The translations under genes were made by a program, and so were the position numbers. A stretch of DNA of 64,000 nucleotides, from contig JAFSJW010000089.1 of assembly GCA_017449265.1 (NCBI GenBank), positions 62,001-126,000 of the forward strand. Direction: 5' to 3'. Shown here in pieces: positions 9,065 through 17,995 of the stretch. Origin of the DNA: Treponema sp. GTDB taxonomy: Bacteria; Spirochaetota; Spirochaetia; Treponematales; Treponemataceae. The notes under the pieces were generated by a model. That model searched no databases. It had not been told where the DNA came from and saw only the letters and a program-made list of their open reading frames with translations. Within the stretch, counting starts at the first letter, position 1; each line of letters starts with the position of its first letter.

Positions 9065-9598
9065 ATGGAAAGTGAAATCAGAGTCGCAAGAATTGAAGAT
9101 GCTCCGGCCTTGCTAGGAATTTATGCTTACTATGTAGAAAACACGGCAGTCAGTTTTGAATATGAAGTTCCGTCCGTTGAAGAATTTGAGGCGCGAATAG
9201 CCAGGACGCTTCAAAAATATCCGTACATTTGTATCTCGCACGGCGGAAAAATACTAGGCTATGCGTATGCGGGCATTTTCCATGAACGGGAAGCCTACAA
9301 AAAATCAGTTGAGCTTTCAGTTTATATTGACAAAAACGCAAGACGAAGCGGCTACGGAAAAAAACTTTATGCCGCACTGGAAGAAGAGCTTAAAAAGCAA
9401 GGAATTACGAATCTCTACGCATGCATAGCCAGCCCTAACGAAAAAGAAGATAAGTATCTGACTAATGACAGCGAAAGATTTCATAAAAAGATGGGCTTTG
9501 AGATTGTCGGTCATTTCCATAAATGCGGAGTAAAATTCGGAAAGTTCTACGACATGATTTATATGGAAAAAATCATCGCGGAAGATAAGCAAAAATAA
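9065..9598 (+). CDS. GNAT-family N-acetyltransferase (phosphinothricin acetyltransferase-like)
   Basis: 177 residues, the usual size for a GNAT enzyme that transfers acetyl from acetyl-CoA to an amine. The start (IRVARIEDAPALLGIYAYYVENTAVSFEYE) is typical of the PAT/YncA subgroup, and the acetyl-CoA loop is ARRSGYGKKLYAAL. The substrate could be a modified amino acid; the resistance function suggested by the family name is not implied. An extended -10 (TGATATAAT, TATAAT at 9053-9058) ends 6 bases before the ATG, so the mRNA is probably leaderless. Single gene, convergent with pbpC, with a hairpin repeat between. Confidence 0.82.
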   Translation: MESEIRVARIEDAPALLGIYAYYVENTAVSFEYEVPSVEEFEARIARTLQKYPYICISHGGKILGYAYAGIFHEREAYKKSVELSVYIDKNARRSGYGKKLYAALEEELKKQGITNLYACIASPNEKEDKYLTNDSERFHKKMGFEIVGHFHKCGVKFGKFYDMIYMEKIIAEDKQK

Positions 9599-9601
9599 CA
9601 A

Positions 9602-9640
9602 TAGTCCTGCTCGGAAAAATGAAGTTTCCGAACAGCTCTA
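9602..9640. repeat. Dispersed hairpin repeat, copy 1
   Basis: Imperfect copy of the family with arms near GCTGTTCGGAAA / TTTCCGAACAGC, ending AACAGCTCTAAT. It lies between the convergent acetyltransferase and pbpC genes, where it could serve as a bidirectional terminator. Confidence 0.65.
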
Positions 9641-9648
9641 ATAGCCTA

Positions 9649-11865
9649 CTACTCCACGCTGAATTCAACCTCATCAATCTCGTCTCCGAAAACAGCTTTT
9701 ATAACATGCTGCCCTTTGGACACAGGAACGGAGAACGAGAACGGACGCGGAATTCTCATCTCATTCTGGTCGTAGAAAACTGTTATCTCGTCAAGGTCAG
9801 ATTTTCCCCCGATAATTTCGACTGGAATTTTCTGAAAATTTTTGTTCAGCTCAGAGCCATAGAAAGTCGTATGATTTTTTGGGCTTATGATTTTCAGGGC
9901 AGATGATTTATAGTTAATCGATGAGCCGTAAAAATCCTTTGACAGCCATTCCTGATAGATTGCAGGGAATTCAGTAATAACAGCTCCATTCTGTCCGCGC
10001 TTGTGCCAGTTGCAAATTTCGTTCTTTTCTATAAATTCATCATCCGCATATTCGTTTATGAACGATGGGCAAAAAGAACCAGCGCACATTCCGGAGATAG
10101 TGCAGATTTTTGTCTTTTTCATCGCTGGCTTTGGAAAATCATCTGATTTTTTTCCTGTCAGTATATCAAGTGTTTCTTTTGCAACAAGAGCCGGGAAAGA
10201 GCTTCCTGTTTTTCCGACAACGGTGTTTCCGCTGAAATTGCCCATCCATACGCCAACGGTAAAATCAACTGTAGAGCCAAGCGCAACTATGTCCTGATAC
10301 TGATTGGCAGTCCCTGTCTTAAAAATAGACGGATAATCCGTTTCATATGTCTGGGTATACCCGAATCCGGTGACGCGGGCTTTTTTGTCAGAAAGAATGT
10401 CGCAAATAATCCGCGCTGTCTCGCTTTTGAAAACACGCCTCCCACGGACTTTCTCAAATTCAAGCGGAACAAGAACTCCGTCGTTCGCAAAAACCGTGAA
10501 AGCGTGCGTAAGTTCCAGAAGGGACACCTCGCCCGCGCCGAGCGAAAGCCCCAGTCCTGCTTTTATGCCGTCCTTGCGCAGCGACTCAAAGCCAAGGGAA
10601 AAAAGGCATGAGAGATAATTTTCAACGCCAAGCTTTGAGAGCAGATAGACGGCCGGTATGTTCAGGCTTGATGCGAGCGCAGTTCTGAAAAGAACCGGCC
10701 CGTTAAAGCGGTTGTTGAAATTCTCGGGGCGGTACGAGCTTAACTGACCTTCCCACGAATCCTCAAGAAATTCAGTGGGAATATCAGGAAGGACACACGC
10801 GGGCATGTAACCGTTCTCAAGCGCGAGCGCGTACAAGAAAGGCTTCATGCTGCTCCCCGCCTGATTCTGAACGAGAACGCCGTCAATTTGCCCGCCGCTA
10901 CTCATATCAAAAAACGACTGGCTTCCAGCCCATGCCAGTATTTTTCCGGTTTTGTTCTCAATTACGACTGCCGCGGCGTTATCAATCCTTGAGTTCGCGT
11001 TTCTTTTCAAAATTCCGCCGATTTTTTCTTCCACTGATTTTTGCAAAGCAAGGTCAGCGGAAAGAACGATTTTTGACACTCCTGGCTTGAGATTTTTTGA
11101 AACGAACTGAATATAGTGCGGCATGAAAAAGGGCCATTCGTGCTTTCGGGCATTTTTTGCCGCAGAAAAAAGCGCGCCAAAACTGCCGTCGTAAAGCTCA
11201 AAGGCGGCTTTTGCGCAACTGAGCGGGTTTGCGACAGGATTGTACTTGACAGGGCGGCGCGGCACTACGGAAAGAAGCGCGACTTCCTCTGGCAAAAGAT
11301 GCTCAAGGTCTTTTCCGAAGTAAAAGCGCGAAGCCGACAGAATGCCCTCAACATTGTTTCCGAACGGAATGTTGTTCAGGTACATTTCAAGAATCCGCCT
11401 TTTTGAGAATCGCGCCTCAAGCCTGAGCGCGTTGAACGAGTCCTTTACTTTTGCGGCAAAAGTGCGCTCTTGGGAAGGCGCAATAATTCGGGCAAGCTGC
11501 ATCGTTATTGTAGACGCGCCGCTTACAGTCCTTTTTTCGTTCACATTCTGAAAAAAAGCCCTGGCGACGGATAAAAAATCAATTCCTGCATGAATATAGA
11601 ATTTTCCGTCTTCGGCCATCACGAATGCTTTCCTTACGCCAGCAGGAATTTGTGAGTAAGGCACAAATTCGCGGCGCAGTCCTGAATCAAGGGATGAAAC
11701 GAAAAGAAGCTCACCGTTTCTGTCAAAGTAATCAACAGAGTACGCGCGCTTTTTGAATGCACTAAGCTCAGGAAACGGCAAAAGAAACAAAAAAAGCTCA
11801 AATAAGAAAAAAATCAGGAAGACAAAAGAAAAAATTCTTGGGATTTTTTTTAAAACCAAATTCAT
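9649..11865 (-). CDS. pbpC: Penicillin-binding protein 1C, bifunctional peptidoglycan synthase
   Basis: 738 residues anchored by an N-terminal TM segment (~10-30). The GT51 glycosyltransferase domain has AFVMAEDGKFYIHAGID, SGASTITMQLARI and the RRILEMYLNNIPFG motif. The transpeptidase domain has AGSSMKPFLYAL (catalytic Ser in SxxK near residue 337), ASSLN and FKTGTANQYQD. A C-terminal beta domain of the BiPBP_C type follows after a Cys-containing link, which marks class 1C rather than 1A. It polymerises and cross-links glycan strands in the periplasm. A -10 (TATAAT) lies ~20 bases before the ATG and no clear ribosome site is seen. Confidence 0.92.
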   Translation of the reverse strand: MNLVLKKIPRIFSFVFLIFFLFELFLFLLPFPELSAFKKRAYSVDYFDRNGELLFVSSLDSGLRREFVPYSQIPAGVRKAFVMAEDGKFYIHAGIDFLSVARAFFQNVNEKRTVSGASTITMQLARIIAPSQERTFAAKVKDSFNALRLEARFSKRRILEMYLNNIPFGNNVEGILSASRFYFGKDLEHLLPEEVALLSVVPRRPVKYNPVANPLSCAKAAFELYDGSFGALFSAAKNARKHEWPFFMPHYIQFVSKNLKPGVSKIVLSADLALQKSVEEKIGGILKRNANSRIDNAAAVVIENKTGKILAWAGSQSFFDMSSGGQIDGVLVQNQAGSSMKPFLYALALENGYMPACVLPDIPTEFLEDSWEGQLSSYRPENFNNRFNGPVLFRTALASSLNIPAVYLLSKLGVENYLSCLFSLGFESLRKDGIKAGLGLSLGAGEVSLLELTHAFTVFANDGVLVPLEFEKVRGRRVFKSETARIICDILSDKKARVTGFGYTQTYETDYPSIFKTGTANQYQDIVALGSTVDFTVGVWMGNFSGNTVVGKTGSSFPALVAKETLDILTGKKSDDFPKPAMKKTKICTISGMCAGSFCPSFINEYADDEFIEKNEICNWHKRGQNGAVITEFPAIYQEWLSKDFYGSSINYKSSALKIISPKNHTTFYGSELNKNFQKIPVEIIGGKSDLDEITVFYDQNEMRIPRPFSFSVPVSKGQHVIKAVFGDEIDEVEFSVE

Positions 11866-11976
11866 CGAACAGACTAACGAGACCAGATTATAGCAACGCT
11901 ACGCTTATGAAAAATAATCCGCCTTTTTCCAGAAAAGAAAAAAAATAGCGCAAAAACCGCCCTGCACTATTACCTA

Positions 11977-12049
11977 TCGGGTAGACTGGATTCGAACCAG
12001 CGACCCCAACGTCCCGAACGTTGTGCGCTACCAGCTGCGCTACTACCCG
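11977..12049 (-). tRNA. tRNA-Pro (anticodon CGG)
   Basis: Acceptor arms CGGGTAG/CTACCCG, D-loop AGCTGGTAGCGC, anticodon stem CAACG/CGTTG with loop TTCGGGA (anticodon CGG), T-arm with GGTTCGAATCC. 73 bases, CCA not encoded. It follows tRNA-Asp, separated by a terminator-like hairpin. Confidence 0.93.
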
Positions 12050-12065
12050 TAAAAAAAACAATCTG

Positions 12066-12098
12066 GATAAAAAACCCGCCTGGTTAACCAGACGGGTT
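12066..12098 (-). terminator. Rho-independent terminator between the two tRNA genes
   Basis: On the minus strand AACCCGTCTGG-TTAA-CCAGGCGGGTT is followed by a T-run: a strong stem directly 3' of tRNA-Asp. It implies that tRNA-Pro has its own promoter or relies on readthrough. Confidence 0.75.
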
Positions 12099-12172
12099 CG
12101 GGATGTGCGGGGCTCGAACCCGCGATCTCCGGCGTGACAGGCCAGCGCGATAACCAGCTTCGCTAACACCCC
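12099..12172 (-). tRNA. tRNA-Asp (anticodon GTC)
   Basis: Acceptor GGGGTGT/ACATCCC, D-arm AGCTGGTTATCGC, anticodon stem CTGGC/GCCGG with loop CTGTCAC (anticodon GTC), T-arm GCGGGTTCGAGCCCCGC. 74 bases, discriminator G, CCA not encoded. Confidence 0.94.
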
Positions 12173-12287
12173 AATCAATCGATGAAAAAACTATATCAAA
12201 AAAACGCAGAAAATGTCAATTCATTTTTTGTAATTTTTTTTAGTTATTTTTCTTGAATTATGATAAAACTTAACTATAATTGAAAGA

Positions 12288-12941
12288 ATGGCTGTAGATA
12301 CGATTTCCCTTTCACAAGACGAGCTGGATAAACTTTTCTCTGGCGCAAAAACCGCAAAAACCGAAATTCCTGTAAAGCAGGAGAAAAAGATAAACCCCAA
12401 GCTCCTTTTTCTTAGCGATGCCGAGCTGCAATCTGCAAAAGAAAAAATTTCACTTATTATTGAACATTTCAAAAAGACATTCGATGAAATTTTCTCCGAC
12501 ATAAAAACGCGAAAGATTTTCGTGACAAATGTTATTCAGACCTCGCTCATTGATTTTTTTGAGGATATGGGCGACCACGACTTTTTGTACCAGATTGACC
12601 TCTCGGGCTCAAAGATGCTCCTGCGCCTTGACTCGCACCTTTTCTCCGCCCTCGCCGGCATGGAATTTGACCAGCAGCGCGAAACAAATATGTTCCAGAC
12701 AGAAACCCTCAGGCGGATTGTTGCAGACCAAATGGCAGAAAATTTCATAAAGGGCTTCAAGAAAAAACTCAGGGCAAAGACAGAACCGCTCGTGTTCCTC
12801 ACTCAGGAGAATTTCCTTGAAAACAGCACGGGGCTTCTTGTTTCAATAAACTGGAACGAAAACTTCAAGTCATTCGGGGTGGAAAAGCTGTTCATTCCTC
12901 AAAAATCTTTCGCCGCACTGAAAGCAGAAGGCATTTTTTAA
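12288..12941 (+). CDS. FliM-like flagellar switch/chemotaxis protein lacking the SPOA domain
   Basis: 217 residues. The N-terminus SLSQDELDKLFSG matches the LSQDEIDALL peptide with which FliM/FliY bind phosphorylated CheY. The rest (FLYQIDLSGSKMLLRLDSHL, then an acidic helix and TLRRIVADQMAENFIKGF) resembles the FliM middle domain, but the C-terminal SPOA domain that docks in the C-ring is missing; the protein ends about 60-80 residues after the middle-domain-like block. It might act as a CheY-P sink or auxiliary switch protein (inference). No flagellar genes are adjacent. A TATAAT at 12274-12279 sits 8 bases before the ATG with no ribosome site, suggesting leaderless expression. Confidence 0.6.
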   Translation: MAVDTISLSQDELDKLFSGAKTAKTEIPVKQEKKINPKLLFLSDAELQSAKEKISLIIEHFKKTFDEIFSDIKTRKIFVTNVIQTSLIDFFEDMGDHDFLYQIDLSGSKMLLRLDSHLFSALAGMEFDQQRETNMFQTETLRRIVADQMAENFIKGFKKKLRAKTEPLVFLTQENFLENSTGLLVSINWNENFKSFGVEKLFIPQKSFAALKAEGIF

Positions 12942-13014
12942 GGACAACCGATTTAAAAAATGCCGCGATAGCTGTGGGCTTGTCTGACTGGAAACTGATT
13001 TCCGTGCAAAAACA

Positions 13015-13043
13015 TTGACAGCCATTTTTACGAATGATAAACT
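13015..13043 (+). promoter_or_regulatory. Sigma-70 promoter of the foldase/Maf/trpCF run
   Basis: TTGACA (13015-13020), 17-base spacer, TAAACT (13038-13043), about 43 bases before the foldase ATG. The promoter at 39858 has the same -35, spacer length and -10. Confidence 0.65.
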
Positions 13044-13085
13044 TATTAACTCAAAATTAACAAATTGATTGATTAAGGATTTTTT

Positions 13086-14567
13086 ATGAAAAAGTTAGCT
13101 TACATTGGGTCAGTAATTGTCTTACTGCTGCTCGCATTCATCATGTTCTTCAGCTTTAACGGAGCGTCCGAGCTTTTCAGGAAGGACGACGAGCTTGAAT
13201 TCGGAAAATACGACGGAAAACCGATTCGTCTTGTGCCAGGAACAGAATTCGCAAACGCAGTCAACAACTACACTCAGTATTACCAGCAGAACGGTGCGAA
13301 CCTTGACGACTCCACATATTTCTACATCTACAACTACGCCTTCAACTCAGCCGTGCAGTCAATGGCTTTCAAGGACGAAGTTACTAGAACAGGATATGTT
13401 CCTAGCGAAAAGGCTGTATCACGAATCATGCTCCAGCAGTTCACTGATGCAGACGGAAAGTACAACGCCAAACTCTACAATCAGTATCCTGACGCATACA
13501 AAAAGACTCTGCGGGACGAAATCAAAAGGTCACTTCTTCTCAACCGCTTCTCCGAGGATATGTTCGGAACGAGCTTTGAGCTGGGCGGAAAAAAGCTTTT
13601 CGGGCTTAAGACATCCGACAAGGAAACTGAATTCCTTGTTTCAATGGGCGAGACAAAAAAATCATTCGCGCTTGTTTCGTTCAGTAAGTCAAATTATCCT
13701 GAGGAAGAAACAAAGAAATTCGTAAATGAAAACAAAGATTTGTTCGCAAAGATTCCGTTGTCTGTAATCACCGTAAATGAGGAGAAAACTGCAAAGACTC
13801 TTCTCAGACAGCTCAAATCATCAGAAATCTCGTTCGAGAATGCGGTTTCCGAATTCAGCGAAAAGTACTACAGTGACAACGACGGAGTTATATCAGCAAA
13901 CTTCAAGTACCAGATTAAGAACACGCTTGAGAACGAAGCTGATTTGGAAAAACTCACTGCGCTCGCAAATGACTCTTATTCAGAAATTATCAGCACGAAA
14001 GACGGCTACTCAATTTTCAAGAAGACCGGGGACATCGTTCAGGCAGATTCTGAGAACGCTTCAATCGTGAGTGCGGCTAAAAGCTACATCACATCATACG
14101 AAGCTGGAAAAATCGAGGATTACTTTAAGTCTGAGGCAGACAAGTTCATTACGAACGCAAAATCAAAAGGCTTTGACGAAGCCGCACAGGAAAAAGGTCT
14201 TACAGTGCATGACATCCCTGCGTTCGCCCTCAACTACGGCGACACTTCAATGATGGCGAAGATTCCTTATGATGCCGCTACAGAGCTTTCCGGGGCAGGC
14301 TCTAATGAAAATTTCTGGGAGAAAATCTTCAAGCTTAAGGCAAACGAAATCTCCGAGCCGCTCGTTCTCGGAAACAACATAATCGTAATGCAGATGACAG
14401 CCGAAGAAAAAACCGAGAAGACAGACAATCTTCTTGAAACAATCAGGACGGAAAGCATGAGCTACGACCAGTCGTCAGCAAGCAGCGCAATTCTCTCTGG
14501 CAAAAAAGTCGAGAACAATGTTATGACGACTTATTTCAACAATTTCGTAAAGAAAGATAAAAAATAA
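13086..14567 (+). CDS. Membrane-anchored SurA/PpiD-like peptidyl-prolyl isomerase foldase
   Basis: 493 residues. One N-terminal TM anchor (residues ~4-24), then a SurA_N-like helical region (FNSAVQSMAFKDEVTRTGYVPSE, with FTDADGKYNAKLYNQY) and a parvulin-type segment (AVSEFSEKYYSDNDGVISANF followed by DGYSIFKKTGDIV). A second SurA-type helical region closes the protein. It probably chaperones outer-membrane or secreted proteins in the periplasm. The parvulin module is diverged, so isomerase activity is uncertain. Start ATG with AAGGA 7 bases upstream. The stop codon overlaps the next ATG by one base (taatg), showing operon organisation. Confidence 0.72.
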   Translation: MKKLAYIGSVIVLLLLAFIMFFSFNGASELFRKDDELEFGKYDGKPIRLVPGTEFANAVNNYTQYYQQNGANLDDSTYFYIYNYAFNSAVQSMAFKDEVTRTGYVPSEKAVSRIMLQQFTDADGKYNAKLYNQYPDAYKKTLRDEIKRSLLLNRFSEDMFGTSFELGGKKLFGLKTSDKETEFLVSMGETKKSFALVSFSKSNYPEEETKKFVNENKDLFAKIPLSVITVNEEKTAKTLLRQLKSSEISFENAVSEFSEKYYSDNDGVISANFKYQIKNTLENEADLEKLTALANDSYSEIISTKDGYSIFKKTGDIVQADSENASIVSAAKSYITSYEAGKIEDYFKSEADKFITNAKSKGFDEAAQEKGLTVHDIPAFALNYGDTSMMAKIPYDAATELSGAGSNENFWEKIFKLKANEISEPLVLGNNIIVMQMTAEEKTEKTDNLLETIRTESMSYDQSSASSAILSGKKVENNVMTTYFNNFVKKDKK

Positions 14568-16279
14568 TGCAGGACAATTCTCCTGACAAGCCCTGTCTGG
14601 TTGAGACCGGCCGGGGCTTTTCTGTTTCATACAAGAACCGTTTCCTCTACTCCAAGTACGACCCGAAAAAATCCGTACTGAAAGCTGTAGCGGATTTTCA
14701 AGTTCTGGAAGGAACGCTTGTTCTTGCGTTTTCACCACTTCTTTGGTACGGAATCGAAGAGCTTTGCGCAAAACTGGACAAAAACAGCCTTATCCTTGCC
14801 GTGGAAACAGACAGAAAACTTTACGAGCTTTCCAAAGAACATTTTCCGCACAATTGCCCGACGGAAAAAATCCTGTTTTTCCCGATTGAAAAAATCCAGA
14901 GCATAGTTCAGATTATCTCAGGAACGGAAACTGCAAGCGGCTTTGATTTTCCGAACATAAGCCGCTTCAAGCGTGCTCGGGCAATAGAAATGAGCGGAGG
15001 CACGGGGCTTGACAGGGAGCTTTACGGAGCAATTTCCACAGCTTGCGAAGATGCCGTGGCCTCGTTCTGGAAAAACAGGATAACGCTTACGAAAATGGGA
15101 CGGCTCTACTCAAAGAACATTTTCAAAAATCTTGGGCAGATGCGGCTCGGAAAAACAAGGAATGCTTTTGTAACAACAATCGAAAAGTACATAAAAAAAA
15201 TCAGAAGACCAATTCTTGTGGTCGGAGCCGGCGAGAGCGCGGAAATAACGCTCAAATCTCTCGGTGCTGCTACGGAGAAATTTTTCGTGCTTTCAGTCGA
15301 TGCCGCAGCCCCGCTTTTTAAATCGCTCGGCATAGTTCCCGACGGAATCGTTGCCGTTGAAAGCCAGCTTGCAATTGAAAAAGCATACATAGGCGGCGGG
15401 GCAAAAAAATCCGTTATTTTTGCGGACATTACTTCCAGAAACCAAACCACGCTCCACACCGAGCGGGAAATATCGTACTTTGCCACACAGTTCGCGCCTC
15501 TTCTGTTTTTGAAAACGCTGCGTAATACAGGATTTTTTCCGCCGCAAATTCCGCCGCTCGGCTCTGTGGGACTTACGGCAACTTTGCTCGCGCTTTTTTT
15601 TCGTGCGGATAACTCAGTTCCCGTATTCGTGACTGGGCTTGACTTTTCCTTTTCGCCAGGAAAAACTCATGCGAACGGAACTTACCCCCATATATCAAGG
15701 CTTTCTTCCACGAATAGATTTTTTTCTGCCGAGAATTACGGAGCGGCGTTCCGGGAAAGTTCAAAATCTTTTGTGGGTAAAGACGGAAAGATTTTTTTTA
15801 CCGACAAGGCTCTTTCATCTTACGCGCTTATGTTCTCCCACACATTCTCCTGCGAGAAGAATCTTTTCGATGCCGGCGAATGTGGAATTGACCTTAGACT
15901 TTCAAAAATCAGCACTTCCGAGATTGTGGATTTTGCGGAAAAAATGCCCGTAGTAAGGGAAATAGCTCTGAAAAATTTCAACGATACAAGCGAAAATGCT
16001 GATAAAATAATTAGATACCTTGAAGGTGAAGAAAAAGCTCTGAACAGGATAAAAGAGCTTCTTATGTTCGGAAAAGATGTAGCTTCATGCTCAGTGCCGC
16101 TTGAAAAAGAGCTTGAAAGCCTTATTTCCTCCAGGGAGTATCTTTTCCTTCATTTTCCAGACGGATTCAAATGCAATGTGTCAGACTTGAGTTTTTTAAA
16201 GAGAGTCCGAGCAGAGACTGACTTTTTCCTGAGAGTAATACATCTTGCGCTCAGACATAGCGGCACTGTAAGCGCATAG
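14567..16279 (+). CDS. DUF115 / Maf motility-associated family protein
   Basis: 570 residues matching the MptE-like DUF115 proteins called motility-associated factors, linked to adding nonulosonic acid sugars to flagellins in several bacteria. Recognisable parts are the central PILVVGAGESAEITLKSLG nucleotide-binding-like loop, VLSVDAAAPLFKSLGIVPDGIVAVE, and FVTGLDFSFSPGKTHANGTY. It overlaps the upstream foldase gene by one base and is followed by trpCF after 21 bases. Spirochaete periplasmic flagellins are glycosylated in some species, so a flagellin role is plausible but not shown here. Confidence 0.8.
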   Translation: MQDNSPDKPCLVETGRGFSVSYKNRFLYSKYDPKKSVLKAVADFQVLEGTLVLAFSPLLWYGIEELCAKLDKNSLILAVETDRKLYELSKEHFPHNCPTEKILFFPIEKIQSIVQIISGTETASGFDFPNISRFKRARAIEMSGGTGLDRELYGAISTACEDAVASFWKNRITLTKMGRLYSKNIFKNLGQMRLGKTRNAFVTTIEKYIKKIRRPILVVGAGESAEITLKSLGAATEKFFVLSVDAAAPLFKSLGIVPDGIVAVESQLAIEKAYIGGGAKKSVIFADITSRNQTTLHTEREISYFATQFAPLLFLKTLRNTGFFPPQIPPLGSVGLTATLLALFFRADNSVPVFVTGLDFSFSPGKTHANGTYPHISRLSSTNRFFSAENYGAAFRESSKSFVGKDGKIFFTDKALSSYALMFSHTFSCEKNLFDAGECGIDLRLSKISTSEIVDFAEKMPVVREIALKNFNDTSENADKIIRYLEGEEKALNRIKELLMFGKDVASCSVPLEKELESLISSREYLFLHFPDGFKCNVSDLSFLKRVRAETDFFLRVIHLALRHSGTVSA

Positions 16280-16300
16280 TTTTTTTTATGAGGAGCATTA

Positions 16301-17809
16301 ATGAAGGACATTCTGAGCGAAATCGTCGAAAGGCGAAAAAAAGACATCGAAAAAAACGGACTTGAGTTCGGTTTTGACATTCCCAAAACAAGGGCGCGAA
16401 AACTGCACCCGTTCCTTGAAAAAAAAGGCGTTATCCTTGAGGTAAAACGCGCCTCTCCGAGCAAAGGAGACATTGCGCCGAACCTTGACTCAGCGCAGAC
16501 CGCAAAAAGCTATGCGCAAGCTGGGGCGGCTGCTATTTCATGTCTTACGGAAACAAATTATTTTAAAGGAACCCTTCAAGATTTGATGAATGTATGCCAA
16601 GCAGTTGACGATTTTGAAAAGGAGTCCGGTCGCACAGGGCCTGCCGTCTTACGAAAGGATTTTCTTCTGAGTGCTGATGAAGTCGAAATCGCTTACAGAG
16701 CCGGCGCGGATGCAGTTCTTCTCATAGCGCGCATTCTTTCCGAAGAAACAATGGTTTCAATGGCAAAAAAATGCTCTTTTCTGGGAATGACGGCACTGGT
16801 GGAGCTTCGGACGGACGAGGACTGCGAAAAGCTAGAAAAAACCGTGGCTGCGGCCGGAAAAGAAAACATTGTCTGCGGAGTGAACAGCCGCGACCTCAAA
16901 GACTTTTCGATTGACCTTCTTACGCCGTGCATGATGCTCTCAAAAATACGGCGCATCATGGGCGAAAACGCGAGGGTCATATTTGAAAGCGGCGTAAGAA
17001 CACCAAGCTCAGCTTCGTTTGTAGGAAGCCTGGGCTTCTCAGGGCTTCTTCTTGGCGAAGCTGCTGCAAAAAACATGAAGCTTCGGAAAGATTTTGTCGA
17101 TTCATTTACACAGGCAGAAGAAACACCGAACGCCAGGTTCTGGCGCAAGTTCACTGAAAAACGTCTGCTAGAAGGAAAAAAGCCGCTCGTAAAAATATGC
17201 GGTCTTACGAATAGGGACGATGCAAAAAAGGCTTGCGAGCTTGGAGCCGACATTCTGGGCTTTATTTTCTGGGAAAAATCCCCAAGAAAAGTAAGCGCGC
17301 CTGTCGTTCGCGAAATGAAAGATTTTCCTGCCATAAAAGCAGGCGTAATAGTAGACCCAGACCTTCCTGAGTCCAAAGAGGCAATCGAACTTGTAAAGAA
17401 CGGATTTCTTGATGTGCTTCAAGTTCATACGATGGACGGCGCGCGGAAGTTTCTTTCGGACAGAGAGCTTTCTGCACTCCCCCATTACTGCGCAGTGAAT
17501 TTGTCGGGTAGCGATGACGCAAAGAACCTTGACGAGCTTTTTGACATGGGCGAGCCACGAGTTCTCGTTGACGCTCAGGCAAAAGGAAAAATCGGCGGGA
17601 CAGGGACAATGCTATCCGAAGAACTTGTCGCCCTTGCGCAGAAAAAATACAGGCTTTGGCTTGCAGGCGGGCTGAACGAAGCAAATGTGGCAGAGGCGGC
17701 GGAGAAGTTTTTGCCAGAGCTTATCGACACGGCAAGTGGAGTTGAGGAATCTCCCGGAAAGAAAGATTACAAAAAAATGACGGAGTTTTTTGCGGCTCTG
17801 GGAAAATAG
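16301..17809 (+). CDS. trpCF: Fused indole-3-glycerol-phosphate synthase / phosphoribosylanthranilate isomerase
   Basis: 502 residues, two TIM-barrel enzymes of tryptophan synthesis joined as in enterobacterial TrpC. TrpC part (~1-260): VILEVKRASPSKG, AVLRKDFLLSADEV, VCGVNSRDLKDF, VIFESGVRTP. TrpF part (~285-502): VKICGLTNRDDAKKACELGADILGFIF, SPRKV, LWLAGGLNEANV. Both active-site sets look intact. No other trp gene is in the window, so it is an orphan of the pathway here, cotranscribed with a foldase and a Maf protein. Ribosome site GAGGAG before the ATG. Confidence 0.95.
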   Translation: MKDILSEIVERRKKDIEKNGLEFGFDIPKTRARKLHPFLEKKGVILEVKRASPSKGDIAPNLDSAQTAKSYAQAGAAAISCLTETNYFKGTLQDLMNVCQAVDDFEKESGRTGPAVLRKDFLLSADEVEIAYRAGADAVLLIARILSEETMVSMAKKCSFLGMTALVELRTDEDCEKLEKTVAAAGKENIVCGVNSRDLKDFSIDLLTPCMMLSKIRRIMGENARVIFESGVRTPSSASFVGSLGFSGLLLGEAAAKNMKLRKDFVDSFTQAEETPNARFWRKFTEKRLLEGKKPLVKICGLTNRDDAKKACELGADILGFIFWEKSPRKVSAPVVREMKDFPAIKAGVIVDPDLPESKEAIELVKNGFLDVLQVHTMDGARKFLSDRELSALPHYCAVNLSGSDDAKNLDELFDMGEPRVLVDAQAKGKIGGTGTMLSEELVALAQKKYRLWLAGGLNEANVAEAAEKFLPELIDTASGVEESPGKKDYKKMTEFFAALGK

Positions 17810-17827
17810 AGCGAGCATTAAAATAAA

Positions 17828-17864
17828 GCTGTTCGGAAACTTCAGTTTTCCGAACAGGTCTAAT
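17828..17864. repeat. Dispersed hairpin repeat, copy 2
   Basis: Clean copy: CTGTTCGGAAA-CTTCAG-TTTTCCGAACAG flanked by GCT and GTCTAAT, 18 bases after trpCF. May act as its terminator although no long T-run follows. Confidence 0.75.
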
Positions 17865-17869
17865 ATACG

Positions 17870-17953
17870 AGGAGGCATGATAAAAATTACATCCGTGTAA
17901 TTTTTATCATTGGCAGATTTTGCCGTTGGCAAAACTGCGATTTCGTGCCTCCT
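17870..17953. other. 84-base three-way-junction inverted-repeat element
   Basis: An outer 8-bp stem (AGGAGGCA at 17870-17877 with TGCCTCCT at 17946-17953) encloses two further stems: a perfect 14-bp stem (TGATAAAAATTACA / TGTAATTTTTATCA, 17878-17909, 4-base loop) and an 11-bp stem with one bulge (17913-17938, loop GTT). It lies 42 bases before the next start codon. It could be a structured RNA leader or a small mobile palindromic element. Confidence 0.6.
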
Positions 17954-17995
17954 GCACGACCGCTAACGCGGACTTTTTATGGGAGAAAATTCAGT

